Source: Nocardia takedensis NBRC 100417
GTDB lineage: Bacteria > Actinomycetota > Actinomycetes > Mycobacteriales > Mycobacteriaceae
NCBI RefSeq assembly: GCF_000308695.1
Contig: NZ_BAGG01000051.1
Span: 1-33,158 of the forward strand
Reading direction: 5' to 3'
DNA: 33,158 nucleotides
The notes under the pieces are model-generated. The model searched no databases, had not been told where the DNA came from, and saw nothing but the letters and a program-made list of their open reading frames with translations. Each line of letters begins with the position of its first letter. Positions within the stretch are counted from its first letter, which is position 1. The position numbers and the translations under genes were made by a program. Shown here in pieces: positions 1-10,543 of the stretch.

Positions 1-1569
<1,569 letters not shown>

Positions 1570-1624
1570 CACGACGATCCGGCGGCGCGGTCGACCCGGC
1601 CGCGCCGCGAGGACAGAGGTGACG

Positions 1625-2143
1625 ATGACGACCCGTCCCGAGACCGGCGCGGCGGCCCGCGGTGGCACCATCGCCCGCACCCGAGCGGGTCGTCAGTCCC
1701 GCATCGTGGAACTGCTGTCCAGCCATGCGGTACGCAGTCAGACCGAACTGGCCGCGCTGCTGGCGGCCGAGGGTATCGAGGCCACCCAGGCCACCCTCTC
1801 GCGCGATCTCGACGAACTCGGCGCGGTGAAACTGCGAGCCGCCGACGGCGGGGCGGGCGTCTACGTCGTGCCCGAGGACGGCAGTCCGGTGCGCGGGGTC
1901 ATCGGGGGCACCGACCGCCTGTCCAAACTGCTCGGCGATCTGCTGGTGTCCACGGATTCCAGCGGCAACATCGCGGTCCTGCGCACCCCGCCCGGCGCGG
2001 CCCACTACCTGGCCAGCGCCCTGGACCGCGCCGCCCTGCCCTTCATCGTGGGCACCATCGCCGGTGACGACACCATCGCCGTCATCGCCCGCGAACCCCT
2101 CACCGGCGCGGAACTGGCCGCCAAGATCGAGGAACTCGCCTAG
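1625..2143 (+). CDS. argR: Arginine repressor ArgR
   Basis: Hexameric, arginine-sensing repressor of arginine biosynthesis genes. The 172-aa protein has an N-terminal winged helix (roughly residues 20-85, with [20 protein letters not shown] and the recognition segment [16 protein letters not shown]). The C-terminal oligomerisation and arginine-binding domain carries [17 protein letters not shown] and GTIAGDDTI, close to the mycobacterial ArgR as recalled. ATG at 1625 follows AGAGG (1615-1619) by 5 nt; an in-frame GTG at 1619 is the alternative start and adds two residues. It is the last plus-strand gene before the reversed methyltransferase gene. Its likely target in this window is the tandem ARG box at 3711-3746. 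Confidence 0.95.
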   Translation: MTTRPETGAAARGGTIARTRAGRQSRIVELLSSHAVRSQTELAALLAAEGIEATQATLSRDLDELGAVKLRAADGGAGVYVVPEDGSPVRGVIGGTDRLSKLLGDLLVSTDSSGNIAVLRTPPGAAHYLASALDRAALPFIVGTIAGDDTIAVIAREPLTGAELAAKIEELA

Positions 2144-2150
2144 CCTCCGG

Positions 2151-3599
2151 TCAGTCCAGCATCCGTTCGAGGTCGGACAACTCGCGCCCGATGCGCACTT
2201 CCAGCGCCCGCAGTTCCGCGACGATCTCGCGCGGCGGTCGGTGCGCGACCCGTTCGGTGCGCGCCTCGCGGTAGCGGCCGACGCTCAGGTCGTAGTCGCG
2301 CGCGGCGATCTCGGCCTTGGGCACCCGGAAACTCTGCTCGGTGCGCGCGCGGTCGCCTTCCTCGGCGTCCCGGCCTCGCCACCGGGCCAGCACGTCGGGG
2401 AGGTTGTTCGCGGCGTGCTCGTCGGCGTCGAGAACCACCGCGACACCGGTCTTCTCGGGGGGCAACAGGGGGGTGCGCCGATCGTCGAGGCCGTAGCCGT
2501 CCGCGGCGAGGTCGTAGAACCACACGTGCTCGGTCCGCTCGTCCTTGGTGAACACCAGGATCGCCGTGGACACTCCCGCGTACGGTTTGAACACCCCGGA
2601 GGGCAGCGCGACCACCGCGTCCAGGCGATGGTCCTCGACCAGGACGCGGCGCAGGTCCCGGTGCGCTCGGGTCGAGCCGAACAGCACGCCCGCCGGGACG
2701 ATCACCGCCGCCCGCCCGCCGGGCGCGAGCAGGCGCAGGCACAAGGCCAGGAACAGCAGTTCGGTCCGGCGGGTCCGCACCACCGCCAGCAGGTCCGCCG
2801 CGGCGGCGTCGAGATCGAGGCTGCCCGCGAACGGCGGGTTGGCCAGGATGAGGCTGTAGCGGCCCGCGTCCTGCGACGCCGCGCCCGCCAGCGAATCGCG
2901 GTAGCGGATGTCGGCGTGCTCGATCCCGTGGGTGAGCATGTTCATCCCCGCGATGCGCAGCATGGTCGAGTCGAAGTCGAAGCCGTGGAACATGCCGCGC
3001 TGGAAATGCCCGTACCGCACCGGATCACGCAGGTCCGCGGCGTGTGCGCGGCGCAGGTGCTCGGCCGCCCCGATCAGGAATCCGGCGGTGCCGCAGGCCG
3101 GATCGCAGACGGTGTCCTGCGGGCCGGGCGCGGTCATCGCGACCATCAGGTCGATGATGTGGCGCGGCGTGCGGAACTGGCCGTTGTGGCCGGAGGTGGC
3201 GAGTCGGGCCAGCATGTACTCGTACAGATCGCCCATGGCGTCCCCGTCGAGGGACAACTCGTCGAGGGTGGCGACGGCGCGGGCGAGCAGGCCCGCGGTC
3301 GGGATGGTCAGGCGCGCGTCGCGCAGGTGCGCGCCGTAGGGCGACCCGGTCTCGCCGAGTCCCCGCAGCCAGGGGAACACCTCCTCGCGCACGGTCCGCA
3401 GCAACTCCTCCGGCGGGAGTGCGCGCAACCGCGACCAGCGCGGCCGTTCGGTGTCCGGCAGGGCCTCGGCGCGGTCGAGTCGCTCCAGGAACATCAGGTA
3501 GGTGAGTTGGTCGACCACTTCGAGGGGATTGGCGATGCCGCCGGTCCAGAAGGCGTCCCAGAGCCTGTCGATCCTGGTCCGCGATTCCCCGGTGCGCAT
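2151..3599 (-). CDS. Type I restriction-modification N6-adenine DNA methyltransferase subunit (HsdM-like), apparently orphan
   Basis: A SAM-dependent adenine-N6 methyltransferase of the HsdM type, 482 aa from the ATG at 3599. The N-terminal helical HsdM domain spans about residues 1-140 (DRLWDAFWTGG...NPLEVVDQL). The Rossmann methyltransferase core follows: GQFRTPRHI at 140-148, SAM motif I DPACGTAGF at 166-174, catalytic motif IV NPPF at 254-257. The start is supported by a minus-strand TACTGT hexamer at 3607-3612, which would put the transcript start at the ATG; an in-frame GTG nine bases upstream is possible. No specificity (HsdS) or restriction (HsdR) gene lies beside it. It stands alone between argR and argG in reverse orientation, which suggests insertion into the arg cluster. 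Methylation target and partners cannot be read from sequence. Confidence 0.85.
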   Translation of the reverse strand: MRTGESRTRIDRLWDAFWTGGIANPLEVVDQLTYLMFLERLDRAEALPDTERPRWSRLRALPPEELLRTVREEVFPWLRGLGETGSPYGAHLRDARLTIPTAGLLARAVATLDELSLDGDAMGDLYEYMLARLATSGHNGQFRTPRHIIDLMVAMTAPGPQDTVCDPACGTAGFLIGAAEHLRRAHAADLRDPVRYGHFQRGMFHGFDFDSTMLRIAGMNMLTHGIEHADIRYRDSLAGAASQDAGRYSLILANPPFAGSLDLDAAAADLLAVVRTRRTELLFLALCLRLLAPGGRAAVIVPAGVLFGSTRAHRDLRRVLVEDHRLDAVVALPSGVFKPYAGVSTAILVFTKDERTEHVWFYDLAADGYGLDDRRTPLLPPEKTGVAVVLDADEHAANNLPDVLARWRGRDAEEGDRARTEQSFRVPKAEIAARDYDLSVGRYREARTERVAHRPPREIVAELRALEVRIGRELSDLERMLD

Positions 3600-3710
3600 G
3601 GCTGGCACAGTACCGCCCGCGACGGAGAGGAATCCGAGGTCACCGCGACGCGGGGGCACGCGGCGGCGCGTAGTGTGCTCCGGAGGCGAAGCCCGCCCGC
3701 ACCCCCGGTT

Positions 3711-3746
3711 ATGAATGAGATTGCATCGTCATGCATAATCATTTGT
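3711..3746 (+). promoter_or_regulatory. Tandem ARG boxes (ArgR operator) overlapping the argG promoter
   Basis: Two ARG-box-like palindromic sites lie in an AT-rich island: ATGAATGAGATTGCAT at 3711-3726 and ATGCATAATCATTTGT at 3731-3746. Their centres are 20 bp apart, close to the two-helical-turn spacing typical of paired ArgR sites. The hexamer CATAAT at 3734-3739, a 5/6 match to the -10 consensus, lies inside the second box, so bound ArgR would block RNA polymerase. The resulting leader before argG would be about 120 nt. Site identity is inferred from the known TGAAT-n4-ATTCA consensus and from context. Confidence 0.75.
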
Positions 3747-3868
3747 ACGAGGGTGTGGGCACCGATCCGCGCGCCGAAGCGACCGGCACACCGACCTTCG
3801 CGGCGGCGAGTGCCTCCCGCCGTACGACCCATGCACGCCACCCGCACGAATTGAGGAGCACACACCAC

Positions 3869-5071
3869 ATGTCCGATCGCGTCGTACTCGCCTACTCCGG
3901 TGGGCTGGACACCTCCGTCGCCATCAGCTGGATCGGCAAGGAGACCGGTGCCGAGGTGGTGGCCGTGGCCATCGACCTGGGCCAGGGCGGCGAGGACATG
4001 AACGTGGTGCGCCAGCGCGCGCTGGACTGCGGCGCGGTCGAGGCCGTCGTCATCGACGCCCGCGACGAGTTCGCCGACGAATACTGCCTGCCCACCATCC
4101 AGGCCAACGCCCTCTACATGGGTCAGTACCCGCTGGTCTCGGCCATCAGCCGCCCGCTGATCGTCAAGCACCTGGTCGAGGCCGCCAAGTTCCACGGCGC
4201 GAGCACCGTCGCGCACGGCTGCACCGGCAAGGGCAACGACCAGGTCCGCTTCGAGGTCGGCATCGGCGCGCTCGCGCCCGACCTCACCGTCATCGCGCCG
4301 GTCCGCGACTACGCCTGGACCCGGGAGAAGGCCATCGCCTTCGCCGAGGAGAACGCGCTGCCGATCAACGTCACCAAGAAGTCGCCGTTCTCCATCGACC
4401 AGAACGTGTGGGGCCGCGCGGTCGAGACCGGCTTCCTCGAGGACCTGTGGAACGCGCCCACCAAGGACGTCTACGACTACACCGCCGACCCGACCGTCAA
4501 CTTCGAGGCCCCCGACGAACTGATCGTCACCTTCGACAAGGGCGTCCCGGTCGCCGTCGACGGCCGCCCGGTCAGCGTCCTCGAGGCCATCGTCGAACTC
4601 AACCACCGCGCCGGACGGCAGGGCGTGGGCCGCCTGGACATGGTCGAGGACAGGCTCGTCGGCATCAAGAGCCGCGAGATCTACGAGGCGCCGGGCGCGC
4701 TGGCGCTGATCACCGCCCACCAGGCCCTCGAACACGTCACCATCGAGCGCGAACTGGGCCGCTACAAGCGCCAGGTCGAGCAGCGCTGGGGCGAGCTGGC
4801 CTACGACGGCCTGTGGTTCTCCCCGCTCAAGCGCGCCCTGGACGCCTTCGTCCAGGACACCCAGCAGCACGTCTCCGGTGAGATCCGCATGGTCCTGCAC
4901 GGCGGGTCGGCCGTGGTCAACGGCCGCCGCTCCGAGCAGTCGCTCTACGACTTCAACCTGGCCACCTACGACGAGGGCGACACCTTCGACCAGTCGTTGG
5001 CCAAGGGCTTCGTGCAGATCCACGGCCTGTCGTCCAAGGTCGCCGCGCGCCGCGACCTGAACCAGAAGTAG
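3869..5071 (+). CDS. argG: Argininosuccinate synthase
   Basis: It condenses citrulline and aspartate with ATP to argininosuccinate (cytosolic, arginine pathway). The 400-aa protein has the ATP-pyrophosphatase P-loop [10 protein letters not shown] at residues 7-16, the signature [13 protein letters not shown], and the conserved [13 protein letters not shown] segment. The start ATG at 3869 follows GAGGAG (3853-3858) by 10 nt; the reading frame continues upstream to 3731, but that stretch is non-conserved leader and operator sequence. It forms an operon with argH, 39 nt downstream. Repression by ArgR through the 3711-3746 boxes is the expected control. Confidence 0.97.
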   Translation: MSDRVVLAYSGGLDTSVAISWIGKETGAEVVAVAIDLGQGGEDMNVVRQRALDCGAVEAVVIDARDEFADEYCLPTIQANALYMGQYPLVSAISRPLIVKHLVEAAKFHGASTVAHGCTGKGNDQVRFEVGIGALAPDLTVIAPVRDYAWTREKAIAFAEENALPINVTKKSPFSIDQNVWGRAVETGFLEDLWNAPTKDVYDYTADPTVNFEAPDELIVTFDKGVPVAVDGRPVSVLEAIVELNHRAGRQGVGRLDMVEDRLVGIKSREIYEAPGALALITAHQALEHVTIERELGRYKRQVEQRWGELAYDGLWFSPLKRALDAFVQDTQQHVSGEIRMVLHGGSAVVNGRRSEQSLYDFNLATYDEGDTFDQSLAKGFVQIHGLSSKVAARRDLNQK

Positions 5072-6550
<1,479 letters not shown>

Positions 6551-6572
6551 TCGGCCGGGACGGCCCGCTCGC

Positions 6573-6584
6573 TATCCTGCCGGA
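6573..6584 (+). promoter_or_regulatory. Putative -10 element for a leaderless SMR transcript
   Basis: TATCCT at 6573-6578 ends 6 nt before the ATG at 6585, so transcription would start at or next to the start codon. No Shine-Dalgarno sequence is evident. No good -35 is seen, so this rests on the -10 position alone. Confidence 0.4.
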
Positions 6585-6908
6585 ATGACCTTGCTGTTCC
6601 TGGCCCTGGCCATCGTCTCCGAGATCTCGGCGACCGTCTCGTTGAAGCTGTCGGAGGGGTTCAGCAAGCTCGTTCCGTCGATCGTGGTGGTGATCGGCTA
6701 CGTCTCGGCCTTCTTCTTCCTGTCCAAGGCGCTGCAACGCGGGATGGCGATCGGTGTCGCCTACGGGATCTGGTCGGCGGTCGGGGTCGCCGCGGTGGCC
6801 ACCATCGGCGCGCTGTTCCTCGGCGAACACCTCACCCTGGTGCAGGTCGGCGGGATCGGACTGGTCATCCTCGGCGTGCTGGCCCTGGAACTGGGCGGGG
6901 CGCACTGA
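6585..6908 (+). CDS. Small multidrug resistance (SMR) family efflux protein
   Basis: A 107-aa, four-helix inner-membrane protein of the EmrE/Mmr family. These act as dimers that exchange protons for cationic drugs such as quaternary ammonium compounds. The essential membrane glutamate is Glu13 (EmrE Glu14), and Tyr60 and Trp63, aligning with EmrE Tyr60 and Trp63, are also present. Helices run at about 3-20, 29-50, 56-80 and 86-104. The complete set of these residues argues for a QAC-type exporter over the guanidinium-specific Gdx subtype, though substrate cannot be fixed. It lies between argH and a convergent serine hydrolase gene, with only 9 nt to the latter's end, and has no functional link to arginine synthesis that I can see. 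Confidence 0.9.
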   Translation: MTLLFLALAIVSEISATVSLKLSEGFSKLVPSIVVVIGYVSAFFFLSKALQRGMAIGVAYGIWSAVGVAAVATIGALFLGEHLTLVQVGGIGLVILGVLALELGGAH

Positions 6909-6917
6909 GGACGGGGG

Positions 6918-8099
6918 TCAGCTCGCCGCGCGCTTGGCCAGATCGTGGGCGACCGCGCCCAGACGCGCGAGCCTGGCGTCGCCGAGCGGGGTGAGCCTGC
7001 CGCCGAGTCGGTTGGTGACGAACGCCAGCGACATGCCCGTGCTCGGATCGGCGAACGCGCCGGAGCCGCCGAGCCCGAAGTGGCCGAACGCCGAGATCGG
7101 TTCGGCCCGTGACGGTTTCATCGGCACACCGTGGAAGCCGAGCCCCCAGGGAATGCGGAAGGCGAGCACGTAGTCCGGGGTGAAGACCTGGCGGGTGGAC
7201 AGCGCGGCGATGGTCTCCGGGTGCAGCAGGCGGTAGCCGTCCAACTCGCCGTCGTTGGCCAGCGCGCCGTAGAGGCGGGCCAGCGCGCGGGCCGAAAACA
7301 CCCCGTTGACGCCGGGCATCACCGCGTCGTGCAGGCGCGGGTCGGCGACCAGATCGGCGAAGCCGGCCGGGGTGGTGTCGGCGGCGGCCGAGGTGAACCT
7401 GGTGCGGCCCAACAGTTTCGAGCCCGCGTCCCAGCTCATCCCGGCGACCGTGAGGCGGGGGAAGTTGGGCGCGATCCGGTCGCGCTGATCCTCCGGCACC
7501 CGGAACCACAATTCCTCCGCGCCCAGCGGTTCGGCGATCTCGGTGCGCAGCAGATCGGTGAAATCGGCGCCGCCGACCCGGCGCACCAGTTCGGCGACCA
7601 GGTGACCGAAGCTGATGCCGTGGTAGCCGCTGGTGACCAGATGCCGCGGATCCGGCGTGGCCGCGGCCAGTGCCGAGGTGACCGCCTCGTCGTCCAGGAA
7701 GCGCTCGACCGGACCCGGCAGCAGGCCGCGCAGTCGGTGCAGTCCGGCGCGGTGGGTGAGCAGTTCGCGCACCGTGATGCGGTCCTTGCCCGCCGCCGCG
7801 AACTCCGGCCAGTACTCGGCCACCGGGGTGTCGTAGTCGAGCGCGCCACGTTCGGCCAGGCGGTGCAGCAGCGTGGAGGCCACGCCCTTGCCGGTCGAAT
7901 AGGCCATCGCCAAGGTGTCGTGCTGCCACGGCTTGCCGGGGCCCGCGAAACCGGCCCATACGTCGACGACGGGCTCCCCGTACTGGTACACCGCGAGCGC
8001 GCCGCCGCCGTCGCCCGGTCGGCGGAACAGTCGGTCGAATTCGGCGACGAGCGTCGCGTACCGACGGTCCACGAGTTGGGTGGTCGGGATGGTGGTCAT
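6918..8099 (-). CDS. Serine hydrolase of the beta-lactamase/esterase (class C-like, family VIII) type
   Basis: A 393-aa penicillin-binding-fold hydrolase, probably a carboxylesterase or lipase-like enzyme rather than an antibiotic-destroying lactamase. The nucleophile motif S-T-G-K is at 68-71 (SxxK). Tyr159 in SGYHGISFG is the likely second catalytic motif, and a C-terminal FGHFGLGGSGAFADP segment replaces the KTG triad, as in actinobacterial LipD/LipE/LipL-like proteins. No signal peptide is seen, so it is probably cytosolic. The ATG at 8099 follows a strong GGAGGAGAGG ribosome site; longer frames upstream are unsupported. It is divergent from the GntR regulator with a 144-nt shared intergenic region. 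Natural substrate unknown. Confidence 0.85.
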   Translation of the reverse strand: MTTIPTTQLVDRRYATLVAEFDRLFRRPGDGGGALAVYQYGEPVVDVWAGFAGPGKPWQHDTLAMAYSTGKGVASTLLHRLAERGALDYDTPVAEYWPEFAAAGKDRITVRELLTHRAGLHRLRGLLPGPVERFLDDEAVTSALAAATPDPRHLVTSGYHGISFGHLVAELVRRVGGADFTDLLRTEIAEPLGAEELWFRVPEDQRDRIAPNFPRLTVAGMSWDAGSKLLGRTRFTSAAADTTPAGFADLVADPRLHDAVMPGVNGVFSARALARLYGALANDGELDGYRLLHPETIAALSTRQVFTPDYVLAFRIPWGLGFHGVPMKPSRAEPISAFGHFGLGGSGAFADPSTGMSLAFVTNRLGGRLTPLGDARLARLGAVAHDLAKRAAS

Positions 8100-8142
8100 G
8101 GACGATCCTCTCCTCCGTCTGCCCTTACAGCGTATGACCCCG

Positions 8143-8176
8143 CACCGGATCGTCACCTCACCGCCCTGATCCGGTG
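8143..8176. repeat. Inverted repeat between serine hydrolase and GntR regulator
   Basis: CACCGGATC at 8143-8151 and GATCCGGTG at 8168-8176 are perfect inverted 9-bp arms with a 16-nt spacer. They are roughly midway between two divergent starts. They could be an operator pair for a dimeric regulator or a hairpin in a leader; there is no functional evidence. Confidence 0.45.
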
Positions 8177-8231
8177 ACTGTGCATTTTCCTGGTCGTCAC
8201 ATCGGGAACCGCCGCCGCAACACGGGCCGCC

Positions 8232-8243
8232 TACCGTGTGATC
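8232..8243 (+). promoter_or_regulatory. Putative -10 element for a leaderless GntR transcript
   Basis: TACCGT at 8232-8237 ends 6 nt before ATG 8244. A GCAAC motif starts 15 nt upstream of the hexamer (8217), the same spacing as before the NCS1 gene promoter (8999 to 9014), so the two promoters may share regulation. Confidence 0.4.
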
Positions 8244-8972
8244 ATGCCGCCACGCAGACGATCGGCCCTGCTCGCGAGGTTGGTGGTCGACGAACCGGGC
8301 AGGCCGCAGGTGATCCTCGGCGAACTGCGCCGGGTGATCCTCGACGGCGCGGTGCCGCCGTGCACGGTCATCCCGCTGCGCGAGGTCGCCGAACTGTTCG
8401 GCGTCAGCCACATTCCCGTGCGCGAGGCGTTGAAGACATTGATGGGGGAGGGGTTGGTCGTGCACCAACCCCACGGCGGGTACACCGTCGCCCAACTGAC
8501 CGCGGGGGAGTTGCGCGAGATGTACATCGTGCGCGAGACCCTGGAAACGGCCTCGCTGGCCGCCGCGGCCGCGCACGCCACCGACGCCGACCACGCCGTC
8601 CTGCTCGAGGTCAACGCGCAACTGGAACGGGCCATCCGAGAGGACGACCCGGTCGCCTACCATCGCAGTTCGCGCCGCTTCCACGTCGCGCTGACCAGGC
8701 CCTCGCGCATGTTCCGGCTCATGCACATGCTGGAATCGGCCTGGAACGTCACCGAACCCGTGCAGTCGATGGTGCACATCGACCGCGAGGACCGCGCGCG
8801 CCTGCACACCGACCACGTCCTGATGCTCGACGCGTTCCTCTCGCGCGACGTCGACCGTCTGCTGCTGGTCGCCGAACACCATCACCGCCGCTTGGAGAAG
8901 GTGATCGCGACCCTGCCCACCGACACCGGCCTGCTCGCGCCCGCCGCGGAAGATATATCCGTGGCGCAATAG
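8244..8972 (+). CDS. GntR-family transcriptional regulator (FadR/FCD subfamily)
   Basis: A 242-aa DNA-binding regulator with an N-terminal winged helix-turn-helix at about residues 20-85 (the recognition part is VSHIPVREALKTLMGEG followed by the wing HQPHGGYTV). A C-terminal all-helical FCD ligand domain follows (about 90-225), with the Asp/His metal-site type residues usual in this subfamily. The ATG at 8244 was preferred to the in-frame GTG at 8238 because a TACCGT hexamer would place transcription start at the ATG. It lies directly upstream of the NCS1 transporter and racemase genes, so it probably senses their substrate or a catabolite and controls them. The phased repeats at 8966-9009 are the obvious operator candidate. 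Confidence 0.9.
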   Translation: MPPRRRSALLARLVVDEPGRPQVILGELRRVILDGAVPPCTVIPLREVAELFGVSHIPVREALKTLMGEGLVVHQPHGGYTVAQLTAGELREMYIVRETLETASLAAAAAHATDADHAVLLEVNAQLERAIREDDPVAYHRSSRRFHVALTRPSRMFRLMHMLESAWNVTEPVQSMVHIDREDRARLHTDHVLMLDAFLSRDVDRLLLVAEHHHRRLEKVIATLPTDTGLLAPAAEDISVAQ

Positions 8973-9009
8973 CCGGGCAACGGCGGCGCAACGGTCGGGC
9001 AATAGCCGA
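8966..9009 (+). repeat. Four helically phased 11-bp direct repeats upstream of the NCS1 transporter
   Basis: GCAATAGCCGG (8966), GCAACGGCGGC (8977), GCAACGGTCGG (8988) and GCAATAGCCGA (8999) are four contiguous 11-bp units. All begin GCAA and are spaced exactly one helical turn apart. The first unit contains the TAG stop codon of the GntR gene. The last ends 4 nt before the putative -10 hexamer at 9014, as expected of a cooperative operator. Confidence 0.7.
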
Positions 9010-9013
9010 TCCC

Positions 9014-9019
9014 TACCGT
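9014..9019 (+). promoter_or_regulatory. Putative -10 element for the NCS1-racemase transcript
   Basis: TACCGT at 9014-9019 sits immediately after the four 11-bp repeats, and gives a leader of about 33 nt before ATG 9059. The same hexamer precedes the GntR gene. Confidence 0.4.
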
Positions 9020-9058
9020 TCTCCCATCACAGTTACACCCTTCGGATGGGACACAACC

Positions 9059-10543
9059 ATGACCGAAACGATCGCTCCCGCACCCGCGGCGGACCCGGCG
9101 ACAGCACCCGCCTACGACCCACGCCTGACCAACGAGGATCTCGCGCCGCTGCGCGAACAGCGGTGGGGCACCTACAACATCTTCGCGTTCTGGATGTCGG
9201 ACGTGCACAGCGTCGGCGGCTACGTCACCGCGGGCAGCCTGTTCGCCCTCGGCCTGGCCAGTTGGCAGGTGCTGGTCGCGCTGGTGGTCGGCATCACCAT
9301 CGTCTACTTCCTCTGCAACCTGGTCGCCAAACCCTCACAGGTGACCGGTGTTCCGTACCCGGTGATGTGCCGGGCCGCCTTCGGCGTGCTGGGCGCGAAC
9401 ATCCCCGCGATCATCCGCGGGCTGATCGCCGTGGCCTGGTACGGCATCCAGACCTTCCTGGCCTCCGCGGCGCTGGATGTGGTGCTGATCAAACTGTTCC
9501 CCGATCTCGCGCCCTACGCGGTGGTCGAGGACTACGGGTTCCTGGGGCTGTCGCTGCTGGGCTGGGGCAGCTACCTGCTGCTGTGGGTGGTGCAGGCGTG
9601 CGTGTTCTGGCGCGGCATGGAATCGATCCGCAAATTCATCGACTTCTGCGGTCCGGCCGTCTACGTGGTGATGTTCCTGCTGTGCGGCTACCTGATCGCG
9701 AAAGCGGGATGGGGCGCGATCGACCTGAACCTCGGCGCGGTCACCAAGACCGGCTGGGACGCGGTGCCCGTCATGCTGGGCGCCATCGCCCTGGTGGTGT
9801 CCTACTTCTCCGGCCCGATGCTCAACTTCGGCGACTTCTCCCGCTACGGACGCAGTTTCGCGGCGGTCAAACGCGGCAACCTGCTCGGACTGCCGCTGAA
9901 CTTCCTGGTGTTCTCGCTGCTGGTGGTGATCACCGCCTCGCTCACGGTGCCCGTCTACGGCGAGCTGATCACCGACCCGGTCGCCACCGTCGCCCGCATC
10001 GACAGCACCTTCGCCATCGTGCTCGGCGCGCTCACCTTCACCATCGCCACCGTCGGCATCAACATCGTCGCCAACTTCATCTCCCCGGCCTTCGATTTCT
10101 CCCACGTCAGCCCGCAGCGGATCAGTTGGCGGGCGGGCGGCATGATCGCCGCCGTCGGTTCGGTGCTCATCACGCCGTGGAACCTCTACAACAATCCCGA
10201 CGTCATCCACTACACCCTCGAGGTGCTCGGCGCGTTCATCGGCCCGCTGTTCGGCGTGCTCATCGCCGACTACTACCTGATCCGCAAGCAGCGCGTCGCG
10301 GTCGACGACCTGTTCACCATGTCGACCACCGGACAGTACTGGTACAGCAAGGGTTACAACCCGAACGCGGTGCTGGCCACGGTCATCGGCGCGCTGGTCG
10401 CGGTGTTCCCGGTGCTGGCCGGTGACCTGCCGGGCATGCACACCGCCGCCCAGTACAGCTGGTTCATCGGCTGCGGCCTCGGCTTCGTCGTCTACTACCT
10501 GGCCGCGAGCCGCACCCGAGCGCGCCAAGAGGTCACCGCCTGA
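9059..10543 (+). CDS. NCS1-family nucleobase/allantoin/hydantoin:cation symporter
   Basis: A 494-aa inner-membrane transporter with about 12 predicted helices, of the NCS1 family (Mhp1, PucI, YbbW type). The N-terminal RWGTYNIFAFWMSDVHSVGGY matches the family's TM1 region, where the cation site and substrate pocket lie. The GVPYPVMCRAAFGVLGANIP and WYGIQTF segments correspond to the conserved helix 3 region. GPMLNFGDFSRYGR is also characteristic. The ATG at 9059 follows GGATGGG at 9044-9050. It is translationally coupled to the racemase (TGATG overlap) and lies downstream of a GntR regulator. That context suggests uptake of hydantoins, allantoin or a related ureide, but cytosine, uracil or thiamine-type substrates are not excluded by sequence. 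Confidence 0.88.
   Translation: MTETIAPAPAADPATAPAYDPRLTNEDLAPLREQRWGTYNIFAFWMSDVHSVGGYVTAGSLFALGLASWQVLVALVVGITIVYFLCNLVAKPSQVTGVPYPVMCRAAFGVLGANIPAIIRGLIAVAWYGIQTFLASAALDVVLIKLFPDLAPYAVVEDYGFLGLSLLGWGSYLLLWVVQACVFWRGMESIRKFIDFCGPAVYVVMFLLCGYLIAKAGWGAIDLNLGAVTKTGWDAVPVMLGAIALVVSYFSGPMLNFGDFSRYGRSFAAVKRGNLLGLPLNFLVFSLLVVITASLTVPVYGELITDPVATVARIDSTFAIVLGALTFTIATVGINIVANFISPAFDFSHVSPQRISWRAGGMIAAVGSVLITPWNLYNNPDVIHYTLEVLGAFIGPLFGVLIADYYLIRKQRVAVDDLFTMSTTGQYWYSKGYNPNAVLATVIGALVAVFPVLAGDLPGMHTAAQYSWFIGCGLGFVVYYLAASRTRARQEVTA

Noticed and set aside
2151..3599. A complete type I restriction-modification system
   Set aside because: Only the M subunit is present; flanking sequence on both sides is arginine genes.
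2064..3854. A 596-codon plus-strand open frame opposite the DNA methyltransferase gene
   Set aside because: The opposite strand encodes a full HsdM-type protein with SAM and NPPF motifs; the plus-strand translation has no recognisable domain.
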